In this document: piece by piece, positions 1-11,900 of the stretch
How positions within the stretch are numbered: position 1 is the first letter of the stretch
Layout of the letters: each line of letters starts with the position of its first letter
Origin: Lolium rigidum
Lineage: Eukaryota > Streptophyta > Magnoliopsida > Poales > Poaceae
DNA: 64,000 bases
Direction: 5' to 3'
NCBI RefSeq assembly: GCF_022539505.1
Contig: NC_061513.1
Location: 175,800,017 to 175,864,016 of the forward strand
Notes under the pieces: model-generated
What the model was told of the DNA's origin: nothing
Database searches by the model: none
Seen by the model: only the letters and a program-made list of their open reading frames with translations
Made by a program: the position numbers and the translations under genes

Positions 1-924
1 GACGGGTTCAGTGTCAATCTTTAAGTTTTGGAAGATCTTGCATGAGTGAGCGTGTATGGTTATGGGTGAGACTTTTCCCTCCAGCTCATTTGGTAGGCAT
101 TGTGCCGCGTCTCCGGTGTTTCACAGACCATTGTTTATTTTGCATTTTTTTTCTACCTTTAACATTGTTTAAACTAAACGGAATAATTTTAAACCTACAA
201 CACTATGGCTATATTTGTCAACCGGATTACATTCAATTTTCAAAACTTGATTTTTTCTCCATTGCATGCATGGTAGATCGATTTTGCCACTTGTTTTTTT
301 TAGTGTTAACTCATTATTTGGCACAAATTATTATACTCGAGTTATTTTACACTAGTATTTAAATGAAAATTAATAAATTACTAACCATGTAACAATGTCA
401 CATATAGGAATCAGACTTTTGATGAAATAGGAAACAATCGGATGTCATGTGTCATCCTGTGTACGGAAGAAAAATCGACTTACAAAGAATGAAAAGACGA
501 GTTCCTAGACTCTTCCCGAATCAAATATGTCATTTTCTCACATAAAACATGGCAAGCTCAATTTTTTATCGTAAGTTTATCTCCCCAAATCAAATATTCC
601 TTTAGAATGACAAGACGTTTAAGGTCTTTTGAAGGTTCGCTCGTTTTTGTGTATCTAGTCTTTTTTTTGAACATCGGTTTTGTGTATCTAGTCTATTTTT
701 AGTGTGTAGATTCAGTCTTTTTGATTTGTATCTAGTTTATTTTAGATATATCTAAAACATCTTACATTAGGGGAGTTCCCCCAATCTTTCTTGTCTTGCT
801 TTTTATAAACTCTACTCAGATAACCAGTCCAGCACCATGGCGCTAGGCTGAAGTAACTAGGTCCTAGCTACTATGTTTACTTCCAAACATCACAAAAAAC
901 CTTTTTAACTCGTTTATTTTGAGG
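1..924. other. Intergenic, nothing recognised
   Basis: AT-rich sequence without a supported gene. The longest open frame, about 106 codons from position 42, has no recognisable domain and is interrupted by homopolymers in the surrounding sequence. No terminal repeats of a mobile element were found here. Confidence 0.5.
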
Positions 925-2192
925 GAATGCCATCTGGCTAGCTTTATTGATTATCAAAGATACTTACATCGTTTGCAAGAGCTGACAAAATAAAACTAGG
1001 AGGGTCATCGCCCCAGTTACATGAAGAATTTTAATTAACACTAAACTTTGCCGGTTCATGAGCTACAACATTAGCTTTCCTAGGACAAAATTCAAAAACT
1101 ATCTTATCAAAACCACTAGCCATGGTTCTGCAATCCTCGTAGATGGCCGAAGAAGAAGTTGCTGAAAATCCTCCCTCGTTCATTGTTTCAATAACTAGCA
1201 TACAATCAGATTGCATAATTATGGGGTTACATCCAATAGCAAGAATCACACCCTCCCTTAAAGGGTTAGCTTCAGCTATGCATGGCTCCTGAACATGATC
1301 AACAGTTTGACAAGCTGCAGCAATACAAGACCCTTTACTATCTCTTATAATAATTCCCACACCTCCATTATTATACTTTGAATTGAAAGCAGCATCAACA
1401 TTAATCTTCACTTCATTTTCTGGTGGGCATGTCCAACCCATTCGACGAACCAATGGCGCTTTCTTTTTTGCCCTCAAATAATTTTTTGTAAGAGTGGCAA
1501 TCGAAATAGCCGAACGAGCACAGGATTGAACTCTTTCCCCTTGTACAATTTGGCGCCTCTCCCACCATATATACCAAGCTCCTGTAAGCACTAGTTCTGC
1601 TAGGCCAAGATCACTTAGCAGTTTTGGTCGATCCTTCATTCCTTTACAAAAGCTTTTTGGAATTTGGAATACTGTCATTGCAAATACAGGGATAGCTTGT
1701 GCGATAGCCTTAAGAAGTGTCTCCTTCCCTCCCATTGATAGCGTCTTCTCTTTACACCCTGAAATTATCTTCTGAATTTTATCAACCAAATGCAAAAAAC
1801 ACGTGGTTTTATCCGCTCCAATCGTTGCCGGCAAGCCAAGGTATCTATCATTTAACAATTCAGTGATGATATCTAGTCTCTGGCACACCTCTACCATTTT
1901 TTGTACCTCTGTAATCTCACTGAAATATATACTGGATTTTTCCGCACTTACTAGGTGTCCCGAGCTCGAACAATACACATCAAGTATTCGCTTCGGAGTA
2001 TCAGCATTCTTTTCATTGGCATGCATTAAAATCAACAAGTCATCAATGAATAGAAGATGGGAAATTGTTGGTGCCTCACGGCATACTTTAACCCCCAAAA
2101 GATCACCCCTACTTTCAGCCTGTGACAATAAACTCGAGAGACCTTCAACACAAATTAGAAATAAATAGGGTGACAACGGGTCACCTTGCCTT
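925..2192 (-). mobile_element. 5'-truncated LINE (reverse transcriptase plus RNase H remnant)
   Basis: Read on the minus strand, this encodes the C-terminal half of a plant L1-type LINE. From 5' to 3' I see the RT motif QGDPLSPYLF, the catalytic box in the altered form FIDD (normally F/YADD), the motif LLNDRYLGLP, and an RNase H-like domain beginning KINVDAAFN with GGVGIIIRDSKG. The stretch normally between RT and RNase H, including the zinc-finger (zf-RVT) region, is missing: the frame jumps from the thumb region to the RNase H linker, so there is an internal deletion. The frame is open from 2192 to the stop at 1031, but it lacks the endonuclease and the palm N-terminus and cannot be autonomous. 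The left limit, the 3' end, is approximate because no clean poly(A) or target duplication was found. Confidence 0.8.
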
Positions 2193-2700
2193 TTTGACTC
2201 GTTAATTGCCAACAAATATGCAGTATCGACAACATTTGGTTCTCTTGGGTATTCTTTGCCGAACACCTGGACCACTCCTGTGCATAACTACTACATTGAG
2301 TCAAGGCATGTGCGCATATGTACTCATCTCAATGAGATCATCGGAAACTCCATAAGCAAGCATCATGGTAAGAACAGAAGCCAAATTTACCGATGGCATA
2401 TGCCTAGAGTCTGTTACCATAAGCACCCGGAAGCTTCACCGAAAAAGATTTGCAAGACATAGTACGCTTGGTAAGATGGAAGTGGTTGTTGTAGAATTGT
2501 GCATGGCTGCCTTCTCTGTTACGATTTAACAAAGTCGCGCGTCCCTTTACCGAGCCCATTGAACTTTGGAACTTACTTCTCATTATGGTCATGGATGAGC
2601 CTAGCCACATCCATCAAAACATCAGCATCATGGTCGGACAAGTTGTTGAACGATGTATCGATGAAATGGTTGTAGAAAAACTCATGTGAGTTATCCGCCA
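2193..2700 (-). pseudogene. PIF/Harbinger transposase fragment
   Basis: The three minus frames together show pieces in the order of a plant Harbinger (ALP1/HARBI1-like) transposase. These are an acidic segment with LMDVARLIHDHNE (about 2600-2690), a segment with NRNREGSHAQFYNNHF (about 2490-2560), MMLAYGVSDDLIEM (about 2330-2370), and VQVFGKEYPREPNVVDTAYL (about 2205-2270). The shifts between frames and the stops show that it is dead. The catalytic DDE part that should follow is absent, because the LINE at 925-2192 begins exactly where the conserved text ends. I found no continuation of the transposase left of the LINE. The family assignment rests on motif recall, not on a search. Confidence 0.7.
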
Positions 2701-3345
2701 CAATTTATAAAAAAAGTTAAAGAGAAATGCTCGCGTATGAATCGCTAGCTCACTGTATATGCATCAAAATGGAGGAAGAATTGGTGTGAAGTTTTAGCCT
2801 TTATAGTGTGTACTTCGTTTGTAATGTTCAAAAAGAAAATTCAAACCTATCTCATAGCATCGTGTTTAGAATATATAGCCGCTAGGTAGTCGACTGTGCA
2901 AATGGAACGTGAGTTGAAGACACAGTATGAAAATTGTTGGATTCTTTAAAATCACTCGTTCAACCCTCTGCCCCTATAGAGAGCTGCTTGCTCAGGAATT
3001 TCCCTTGCTCACCGCCTTGTGAGAGAAAAATCGTGCAGAAAAAGACCTTGTGGCGTCTATTGACACCAGGGGGGGGGGAGAATGTCTGGTTCCACCGCCA
3101 CCTTTGTTTGACAAAAAACAACTCATATGTGCGCTACTTCCAACCTTTGCGAAATCCGACCTTCGGCTAGTGGTACCCTGAAGAAGGATTTCCTCAAGAG
3201 CAATATTTGTAGGAGTACACATAAATCAATTTGTGCACGTATTCTTTCAAGCAACCAAAGTATTCCAAGCCTAAAGAAATATGGTTCAAGAGACACGAAA
3301 ATGCAAAAGAAAACCCAGGCTATATATGGAGTGTGAAAAAAAGGA
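2701..3345. other. Intergenic, nothing recognised
   Basis: No gene or complete mobile element is supported. It contains a run of 10 G at 3069-3078. Open frames here are short and overlap on both strands with no domain. Confidence 0.5.
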
Positions 3346-3348
3346 TAA

Positions 3349-3685
3349 GAGGTCGTTTGGTATCCATCATTTGAGCCTGGAATCCTGAAATTCATTTTAA
3401 AATTCTATAGGTGGGCTGTTTGGTTGCCACGGAATTGGGCCATCATTTCATTCAGGAAATCCAACAAAATGATGCCATGTGTAATCACAATTCCGAGCTG
3501 AAACCTATCATTCATAATTCCTATGGCAACCAAACAAATTCAATATTGAATTCTACTGTCATTTACAATTCGTGTGGCAACCAAACAAGTGCCCATTTCT
3601 AGAATTACAATGTAAATGAAATGAATACATGTATTCATTTCAAAATGCTACAAATGAAATGAAAACCTGGCTTCCAAACGACTTC
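3349..3685. mobile_element. Tourist-like (Harbinger) MITE
   Basis: A 337 bp non-coding element with terminal inverted repeats: GAGGTCGTTTGG at the left, and GAAGTCGTTTGG when the right end is read on the minus strand. It is flanked by a direct TAA on both sides (3346-3348 and 3686-3688), the trinucleotide target duplication typical of PIF/Harbinger elements. The interior is rich in AATTC and CAACCAAAC motifs and has no coding capacity. Confidence 0.8.
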
Positions 3686-3688
3686 TAA

Positions 3689-3930
3689 GGCTGTGTTTGG
3701 ATGTTGGAAAACTGGCATGCAATTGAATTGAAAAAGGAATTCCAAATCTAGGATGGAAAGGAAATGACTTCCAATTTCAATTCTGCTGTTTGGGTGTGTT
3801 TGGAAATTCCTGTTGGAATCAAAGCCTCGTGACCAATTCCAATTCCTGTTTGGATGTACAAACCATGGAATTGGATGTTTTGCTGAGTTCAGATAATATA
3901 AAGTTGTGTACATGAATAAAATAGCATGTA
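3689..3930. mobile_element. Second MITE-like fragment, truncated
   Basis: Starts directly after the previous element's TAA with GGCTGTGTTTGGATG, a common grass MITE terminus, and has a similar AATTCC-rich interior. The matching right terminus is not present before the LTR that begins at 3936, so the element is probably interrupted by that insertion. Low confidence because only one terminus is visible. Confidence 0.35.
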
Positions 3931-3935
3931 CATAG

Positions 3936-3946
3936 TGATGACGCGT
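3936..3946 (-). mobile_element. Outer 11 bp of a Gypsy 3' LTR, cut off by nested insertion
   Basis: The 11 bases TGATGACGCGT are the terminus of the minus-strand LTR that resumes at 12589. The same terminus occurs at 15249 as TGATACGCGT. Positions 3931-3935 (CATAG) are the likely target duplication of the outer element; its partner is not in the window. Confidence 0.65.
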
Positions 3947-4865
3947 TGTAACATCCCAAAATTTTCCAAATTTTGGAATGTAAAAAGAAATAAATTCAGT
4001 TGATTGAATTGTTTGTCTTTGTTGAAATTTCATAAGAATTTAAAAAAATTGAGTTTTATTTAAAAGCCCTTTCCAAAATAAGTTTTCACAAAGATTAGCT
4101 TTCAAAATATTTCCAAACCAAACCTAGTTCTATTTCATGGTTTTGAAATCACATAAGATTTTATTTTGAGACAAAAGGCCCAAACCTTATTTTGAAATAT
4201 CAATGCCCAAGTAGCCATATAAAGTGTTATATGCATAATAATATTTTTATAATTTTGTTTTGACCAATATTAGTTTTATAATGTTATTTGAGTCGTTTTC
4301 GACTATAATATCAAAATCAATGTTTGAAATAAAACCTACAAAAGATTTCAGTTTCGGAAAATATTTTAATCGCTTGATTTTAATAAATCCAAATTATGTT
4401 CCTTATATTCCTAAATAGCCTATACGACAAGTGTGTAAGAATCTACTCTTGCATTTTATTTTGGACTGAAAGAATATATTTTTAATATCCTAAAATCATA
4501 CTGGACAGCTTAAAAGCTTCACAGAGTTCATTTAAATCAATTTGGTGGCCTAAATCAATTTGTATCAAAGATATAGCAGTGAAGGATAAAAGAAAGAGGG
4601 AAAAAAAAAAACGAACGCGACCAGCTAAAGCTAGTCGCGCGCACACTAGGCCAGACCGGTCCATCCAGCCAGGCAGCGATCCAGCCCTGCGTTGCTCCTT
4701 TTCCCTTTCCATTTTTCTTTTAATTCCCTGACGTGTGGGTCCCCTAATCATCTTCTACCTCTGGATGGAATCTGTTTCGTGTACGAGTTCGTACCGGCCG
4801 CGAAATATCCCAGTTTTCTCGCTCGATTCCGCTCGGATTTCTTTGCCCCTTGCCACGAAAATCCT

Positions 4866-4877
4866 CCTATAAATACC
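4866..4877 (+). promoter_or_regulatory. LTR core promoter (TATA box)
   Basis: CCTATAAATACC is followed by a pyrimidine-rich stretch, the usual layout of a plant LTR promoter. The equivalent site in the second LTR is at about 9899-9910. Transcription would start about 30 bp downstream, placing more than 2.5 kb of LTR in the R-U5 leader. Confidence 0.6.
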
Positions 4878-6605
4878 CCACAATCTCCTCTGTTTTTCCC
4901 CTCCGAAACCCTAAATTTTAACGCCGCCAGGCTGCCAGTTTTTCTCACCGAAGTTCATCTCGGCCGCCACGGTATTTCGTCGATTCAGGCGAAAGCAGTA
5001 AGTCCTGCCGCCAGATTTTGGTCTCCGTAGACTCCATTGATCTTTCGCAACGACTCAGATCCTCGTATCGTTTTATTTCGCAGCGAACTGTGGATTTCGT
5101 CCACTTCCGAAGGTCTCCGTCGTTCGATTCTTTTGCGGCCACCGTTCTTCATCGTCCCGGGAAGGAAAAGATATTGCTGCGACCACCAAAGGACTCCCGC
5201 GTCACGCCATTCCTCGTCGCCCACTTCGCCGAGCCCAGGAACGACCGGAGCTGCATCGGCGAGGACGGATCGTCGACATCCTCCAACACTCTGGAAGCAC
5301 CGGTAAAGCCAACCTGTGTATAGCTTATATTAGATAAAAGTTAAGTCCATCTTAAATCATTGGATCTGAATCCGACGGGCCACTTCAGCCAAATTAAGTG
5401 GATCACCACGTGAACACAGATCGATCGATCGGTTCGTGTGTTTGCTAGCTCATAGCTGATGTCCAACTTTAAAATTCCATAACAATAAATCTAGAGATTC
5501 GTTTTAGATGATTTCTCTGATGTTGAATTCGTAATTAAATTCTCTACAACTTCCATGTAGACAATATTTCCATCTGATAAACTTTTTCGGACAACTTTTC
5601 GTACAACATCAAAATTTAACCGCGACATGTTTAATCTTGTAATATTCATAACTAATGTTTGGAAACTCCGGATTCTAACAAATAATATGTCGTTGAACTC
5701 ACAAAAATGAGGAGAACACAGTGGTGCAATAAAATTTGACTTTTAAATTGTTTTCAAATATTCAAATTTAAATATGTAAGTTTGAGTATTTTCTGCATGG
5801 TTTAAATTCTACAAATTTAAATCAAATGATTCCTCTTGCAATGGAACTTATTGATGTCCCATGTCCATTAACAGCAGTGCCTAAAACTTATAGAACTATT
5901 TGCAAGTATTCAAGTCTAAATATGATAATTTAAGTAGTTTCGACATAACTTAAATTCTATAAATCCCTTTAAGTTGATTCCAATTGTAAATGCAAATAAA
6001 TGGAATTATCTATCCAGTCGTATGTCTACAAATGAATTATTTAATTATAATATACTGAAAGGTGCTGTTGTGTCAAAAGCCTATTTAAAATCCTAATTGA
6101 ATGTAGAAAATGTTTATAAAGTTTCTTTTTGATTTAATTTTCATTTTCAGAATATGTACACACTATGTTTGCTCTGTTTGTATTGCGCTGATTATTGATT
6201 GTGAATTGTTTGCCATCGTTGGATTGTCCAGATTTTTATTCGTGTGATTGCGAAGAGTGCGAGCTACAACAACAAATAAGGCAAGTTGAACTTTTGATCA
6301 TAACAGATCTATTGTTTTCCTATATGTGCAGTACGATTTTAGTACAAATACATGTGTAGGATTGTTATTGATGGATTGTGTGCTATTGCTATGAAACCCG
6401 GCTTAGGATAGCCATATGTTTTTATGATTGGATTCATTTGTAGTCAACCTATGTTTGATTGCTTGGATATGCTTACTTTATAAGTGAGTGGAATATCATG
6501 TCATGGATATGTATTAGTTGAAAGGTTATTTTTGAGTTGACAAAACAATAATTGGATGAATTGGGGCGGGTATGAATAGTACTTGAGAAGGTTGTAGGTC
6601 GACCG

Positions 6606-6967
6606 ACATGGTAAGGGCTTTGAGCCGGACTTACTGACATGTATAGGTCGAGTGGCATGGTAAGGGCAGAAAGCCTGACTTACTGACATGTACACTAGTT
6701 GATGGGAGGGTGGCATGGTAAGGGCGTTGAGCCTGACTTACTGACATGTACACTGGTAGTGAGTGACATGGTAAGGGCGTTGAACCTGACTTACTGACAT
6801 GTACACTGGTGGTGGCATGGTAAGGGTATTGAGCCTGACTTGCTGACATGTACACTAGTGGAATGGAGATTGGCATGGCAAGGGCATTGAGCCTGACTTG
6901 CTGACATGTGCAATGAAGAAAAGGAGATTAGCATGGTAGGGGTCCTGAGCTACTCACATGTGCACTA
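6606..6967 (+). repeat. Minisatellite inside the LTR, about 7 units
   Basis: Tandem units of about 45-60 bp share a core CATGGTAAGGGC, then GAGCCTGACTTACTGACATG, followed by a variable spacer. The same array occurs at 11640-12000 in the partner LTR with the same unit order, so the array predates this insertion and was copied by reverse transcription. Confidence 0.85.
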
Positions 6968-7453
6968 TAGGAGTTCGGAGATTAAAATCGCTCGGATAAA
7001 ACTAGGACGATACTATGATTGCTTTGTGCAAAATAAAAGTTGAACCCTCACCTTGAAAATGTACTTGATAGGTTTGTTATAAGTCTCTAGTGATACTCGC
7101 CAATACAATACCAAATGTATTGACCCTGCGTGGCTGCAACGTTTTATGTTGCAGATATTCCGATGAACGAGTGGGGTTCGATGGTTAGGGTTACGAGTCT
7201 ATACTCGACATGCTCACTTCGTGGCACATGAAGATGAAGGGCTCCATGCTGATATGTTTCGTTGTAAACTCTGATATTGAGCTAGCCTTGTGCTATGCAA
7301 TTTGTAAGTTATTATGTAATATCTGGATCATGCGATGTAATAAAGACCTTTGTTTCCTGGTATTACATCTTAAACTGTGTGTGCTAGCGATTGATCCGGG
7401 GACTAGCACAAATAAACACAGAGATTCAACCCTTATCAGGTCGGATCGCTACA

Positions 7454-8977
7454 GATGGTATCAGAGCATTGTGTTGACTGTAGGTTCGTGACCCTAGGTT
7501 TGGAATAGTAATAGGAAGACCTTAGGATGAAAAATCTATCTAGTCCAGTTTTTATTTAAAAGATCTTTCGTTTTGAACTTCTTGTATTCTTATCTACTTC
7601 ACCTTCAAAAGAATTTCCTCTTACCTTAGATGGCCTAATTCTTGAAATCCATCAAGCAAGGACTGATGATGACCATGTCCCTTAAGTGTGAAGACCGATG
7701 CTTCATATGTTATTATTCGACTCGGCATGATGCATCTTCAAGGAAGAACAATGATGAACTTGAAGAAAAACTTCGATGCCGACTACACAATACACGAAGA
7801 TACACCGACGAAGGAGTAGAATAGAAACTTGATGCATCCAATATAGAAATAGACTATACCACCATTAGTTTTCTTTTAGCGAATCAACGATAGAGTAACA
7901 AAATATTGATCTTACCAAATTGAGGTATGACCATACTAGTTTGTTTGTGTTTGAAACATGTTTCTTGATGCTTGTTAGATGTTGTTTGTAAAATCATTTT
8001 CCTTGATCTGATGTGTTTGGGTAGGATTTTTTTTAAAACTTTCGATCTATTCTCTTCTATACCCAACCCAGAGAATGTTTTCTCGGCAACCCGCCATGAA
8101 CACAACACTAGGGAAACCAACCATGATGGTTCCTATCAAGATGAAGAAGCATAGGATGTGAGATACGCAAAACCCTAGTTAAGGATCGATAGAAATGTTT
8201 TCAAAATAGTTCAATAATGGGGATTGGAATATTGATTCAATTCTCCATGGATTTTTTTATCAAACTTGTGAGGTTGACCAAGTGTTAGAATACGAGATTC
8301 AATAAATCAAATACGGAGTAATAATCTGGGTGAGGATGGATTGATCACCATTCCTACTACTCTTATTATTCGCTTTCGTAATATTGACTTTGCGAATCTA
8401 GAGAGACATACCTACACAAGAGATGTCGGCGAATAAGCCTAACCCCTAGGGTGGATAATGTTATACCCTTATAGTAGGCAAGTGCTGCCAAGTGTACGAC
8501 TACAACGAGATTGAAGATCCAACCACTAGTTAGGGATAGTGGAAGACTGTCAAAGACACCAACAAGCAAGGGATGAGGAATGTCGTGAAGTCCTCTCATA
8601 TTGGTCTCCTGTTTGACCCAAAGAGTGACCCCTAGTGTAGAAATTAGTTCAACCACCATCCCATATGGATCAGAAGCCCAAGCATGAGAAAAGCCTACTC
8701 AAGTCACTTCGAAGAGATATGGTGTTCACTATATGTGAATAAACAACCGCCTATTGGATGTTAACTTAGATGTTTCCCAAATATGACCTATTGTCAAGTC
8801 ATATCCTTGGATCTACCAAGTCATATCCAAGAAGAGATTAGCCTAAACCCAACATCTAAGACTACCTACAAAATTTTCTTTTAAGGGTGGTAGCCACCCC
8901 AACATATCCCAAAACCCATCTTTCTTGCTAGCTTTTCTCGAATCTCGAGGACGAGATTCCTTTTAAGGGTGGTAGTC
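7454..8977 (+). other. Internal region of the LARD-type element
   Basis: Begins with the Met-tRNA-type primer site (7456-7468). It ends with a polypurine tract that is present twice: TTTTAAGGGTGGTAG at about 8879-8893 and again at 8961-8975. Between the two copies is a perfect 8 bp hairpin, GAATCTCG-AGGA-CGAGATTC (8940-8959). No conserved protein domain is present in any frame. Confidence 0.8.
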
Positions 8978-11900
8978 TGTAACATCCCAAAATTTTCCAA
9001 ATTTTGGAATGTAAAAAGAAATAAATTCAGTTGATTGAATTGTTTGTCTTTGTTGAAATTTCATAAGAATTTAAAAAAATTGAGTTTTATTTAAAAGCCC
9101 TTTCCAAAATAAGTTTTCACAAAGATTAGCTTTCAAAATATTTCCAAACCAAACCTAGTTCTATTTCATGGTTTTGAAATCACATAAGATTTTATTTTGA
9201 GACAAAAGGCCCAAACCTTATTTTGAAATATCAATGCCCAAGTAGCCATATAAAGTGTTATATGCATAATAATATTTTTATAATTTTGTTTTGACCAATA
9301 TTAGTTTTATAATGTTATTTGAGTCGTTTTCGACTATAATATCAAAATCAATGTTTGAAATAAAACCTACAAAAGATTTCAGTTTCGGAAAATATTTTAA
9401 TCGCTTGATTTTAATAAATCCAAATTATGTTCCTTATATTCCTAAATAGCCTATACGACAAGTGTGTAAAAATCTACTCTTGCATTTTATTTTGGACTGA
9501 AAGAATATATTTTTAATATCCTAAAATCATACTGGACAGCTTAAAAGCTTCACAGAGTTCACTTAAATCAATTTGCTGGCCTAAATCGATTTGTATCAAA
9601 GATACCAGTGAAGAATAAAAGAAAGAGGAAAAAAGAAAAACAAACGCGACCAGCTAAAGCTAGTCGCGCGTGCGCACACTAGGCCAGACCGGTGCATCCA
9701 GCCAGGCAGCGATCCAGCCCTGCGTTGCTCCTTTTCCCTTTCCATTTTTCTTTTAATTCCCTGACGTGTGGGTCCCCTAATCATCTTCTACCTCTGGATG
9801 GAATCTGTTTCGTGTACGAGTTCGTACCGGCCGCGAAATATCCCAGTTTTCTCGCTCGATTCCGTTCGGATTTCTTTGCCCCTTGCCACGAAAATCCTTC
9901 TATAAATACCCCACAATCTCCTCTGTTTTTCCCCTCCGAAATCCTAAATCTTAACGCCGCCAGGCTGCCAGTTTTTCTCACCGAAGTTCATCTCGGCCGC
10001 CACGGTATTTCGTCGATTCAGGCGAAAGCAGTAAGTCCTGCCGCCAGATTTTGGTCTCCGTAGACTCCATTGATCTTTCGCAACGACTCAGATCCTCGTA
10101 TCGTTTTATTTCGCAGCGAACTGTGGATTTCGTCCACTTCCGAAGGTCTCCGTCGTTCGATTCTTTTGCGGCCACCGTTCTTCATCGTCCCGGGAAGGAA
10201 AAGATATTGCTGCGACCACCAAAGGACTCCCGCGTCACGCCATTCCTCGTCGCCCACTTCGCCGAGCCCAGGAACGACCGGAGCTGCATCGGCGAGGACG
10301 GATCGTCGACATCCTCCAACACTCTGGAAGCACCGGTAAAGCCAACCTGTGTATAGCTTATATTAGATAAAAGTTAAGTCCATCTTAAATCATTGGATCT
10401 GAATCCGACGGGCCACTTCAGCCAAATTAAGTGGATCACCACGTGAACACAGATCGATCGATCGGTTCGTGTGTTTGCTAGCTCATAGCTGATGTCCAAC
10501 TTTAAAATTCCATAACAATAAATCTAGAGATTCGTTTTAGATGATTTCTCTGATGTTGAATTCGTAATTAAATTCTCTACAACTTCCATGTAGACAATAT
10601 TTCCATCTGATAAACTTTTTCGGACAACTTTTCGTACAACATCAAAATTTAACCGCGACATGTTTAATCTTGTAATATTCATAACTAATGTTTGGAAACT
10701 CCGGATTCTAACAAATAATATGTCGTTGAACTCACAAAAATGAGGAGAACACAGTGGTGCAATAAAATTTGACTTTTAAATTGTTTTCAAATATTCAAAT
10801 TTAAATATGTAAGTTTGAGTATTTTCTGCATGGTTTAAATTCTGCAAATTTAAATCAAATGATTCCTCTTGCAATGGAACTTATTGATGTCCCATGTCCA
10901 TTAACAGCAGTGCCTAAAACTTATAGAACTATTTGCAAGTATTCAAGTCTAAATATGATAATTTAAGTAGTTTCGACATAACTTAAATTCTATAAATCCC
11001 TTTAAGTTGATTCCAATTGTAAATGCAAATAAATGGAATTATCTATCCAGTCGTATGTCTACAAATGAATTATTTAATTATAATATACTGAAAGGTGCTG
11101 TTGTGTCAAAAGCCTATTTAAAATCCTAATTGAATGTAGAAAATGTTTATAAAGTTTCTTTTTGATTTAATTTTCATTTTCAGAATATGTACACACTATG
11201 TTTGCTCTGTTTGTATTGCGCTGATTATTGATTGTGAATTGTTTGCCATCGTTGGATTGTCCAGATTTTTATTCGTGTGATTGCGAAGAGTGCGAGCTAC
11301 AACAACAAATAAGGCAAGTTGAACTTTTGATCATAACAGATCTATTGTTTTCCTATATGTGCAGTACGATTTTAGTACAAATACATGTGTAGGATTGTTA
11401 TTGATGGATTGTGTGCTATTGCTATGAAACCCGGCTTAGGATAGCCATATGTTTTTATGATTGGATTCATTTGTAGTCAACCTATGTTTGATTGCTTGGA
11501 TATGCTTACTTTATAAGTGAGTGGAATATCATGTCATGGATATGTATTAGTTGAAAGGTTATTTTTGAGTTGACAAAACAATAATTGGATGAATTGGGGC
11601 GGGTATGAATAGTACTTGAGAAGGTTGTAGGTCGACCGACATGGTAAGGGCTTTGAGCCGGACTTACTGACATGTATAGGTCGAGTGGCATGGTAAGGGC
11701 AGAAAGCCTGACTTACCGACATGTACACTAGTTGATGGGAGGGTGGCATGGTAAGGGCGTTGAGCCTGACTTACTGACATGTACACTGGTAGTGAGTGAC
11801 ATGGTAAGGGCGTTGAACCTGACTTACTGACATGTACACTGGTGGTGGCATGGTAAGGGTATTGAGCCTGACTTGCTGACATGTACACTAGTGGAATGGA

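Larger units (their letters stand above)
3947..7453 (+). repeat. 5' LTR of the LARD-type element
   Basis: A 3507 bp LTR, TG...CA, ending two bases before the primer binding site. It contains a core promoter near 4867, a run of about seven minisatellite units at 6606-6967, and ends in GGTCGGATCGCTACA. Confidence 0.9.

Noticed and set aside
5018..10356. Pairs of identical open frames about 5033 bp apart (for example 101 codons at 5018 and 10051).
   Set aside because: They lie in the two LTRs of one retrotransposon, overlap each other on both strands, and have no domain.
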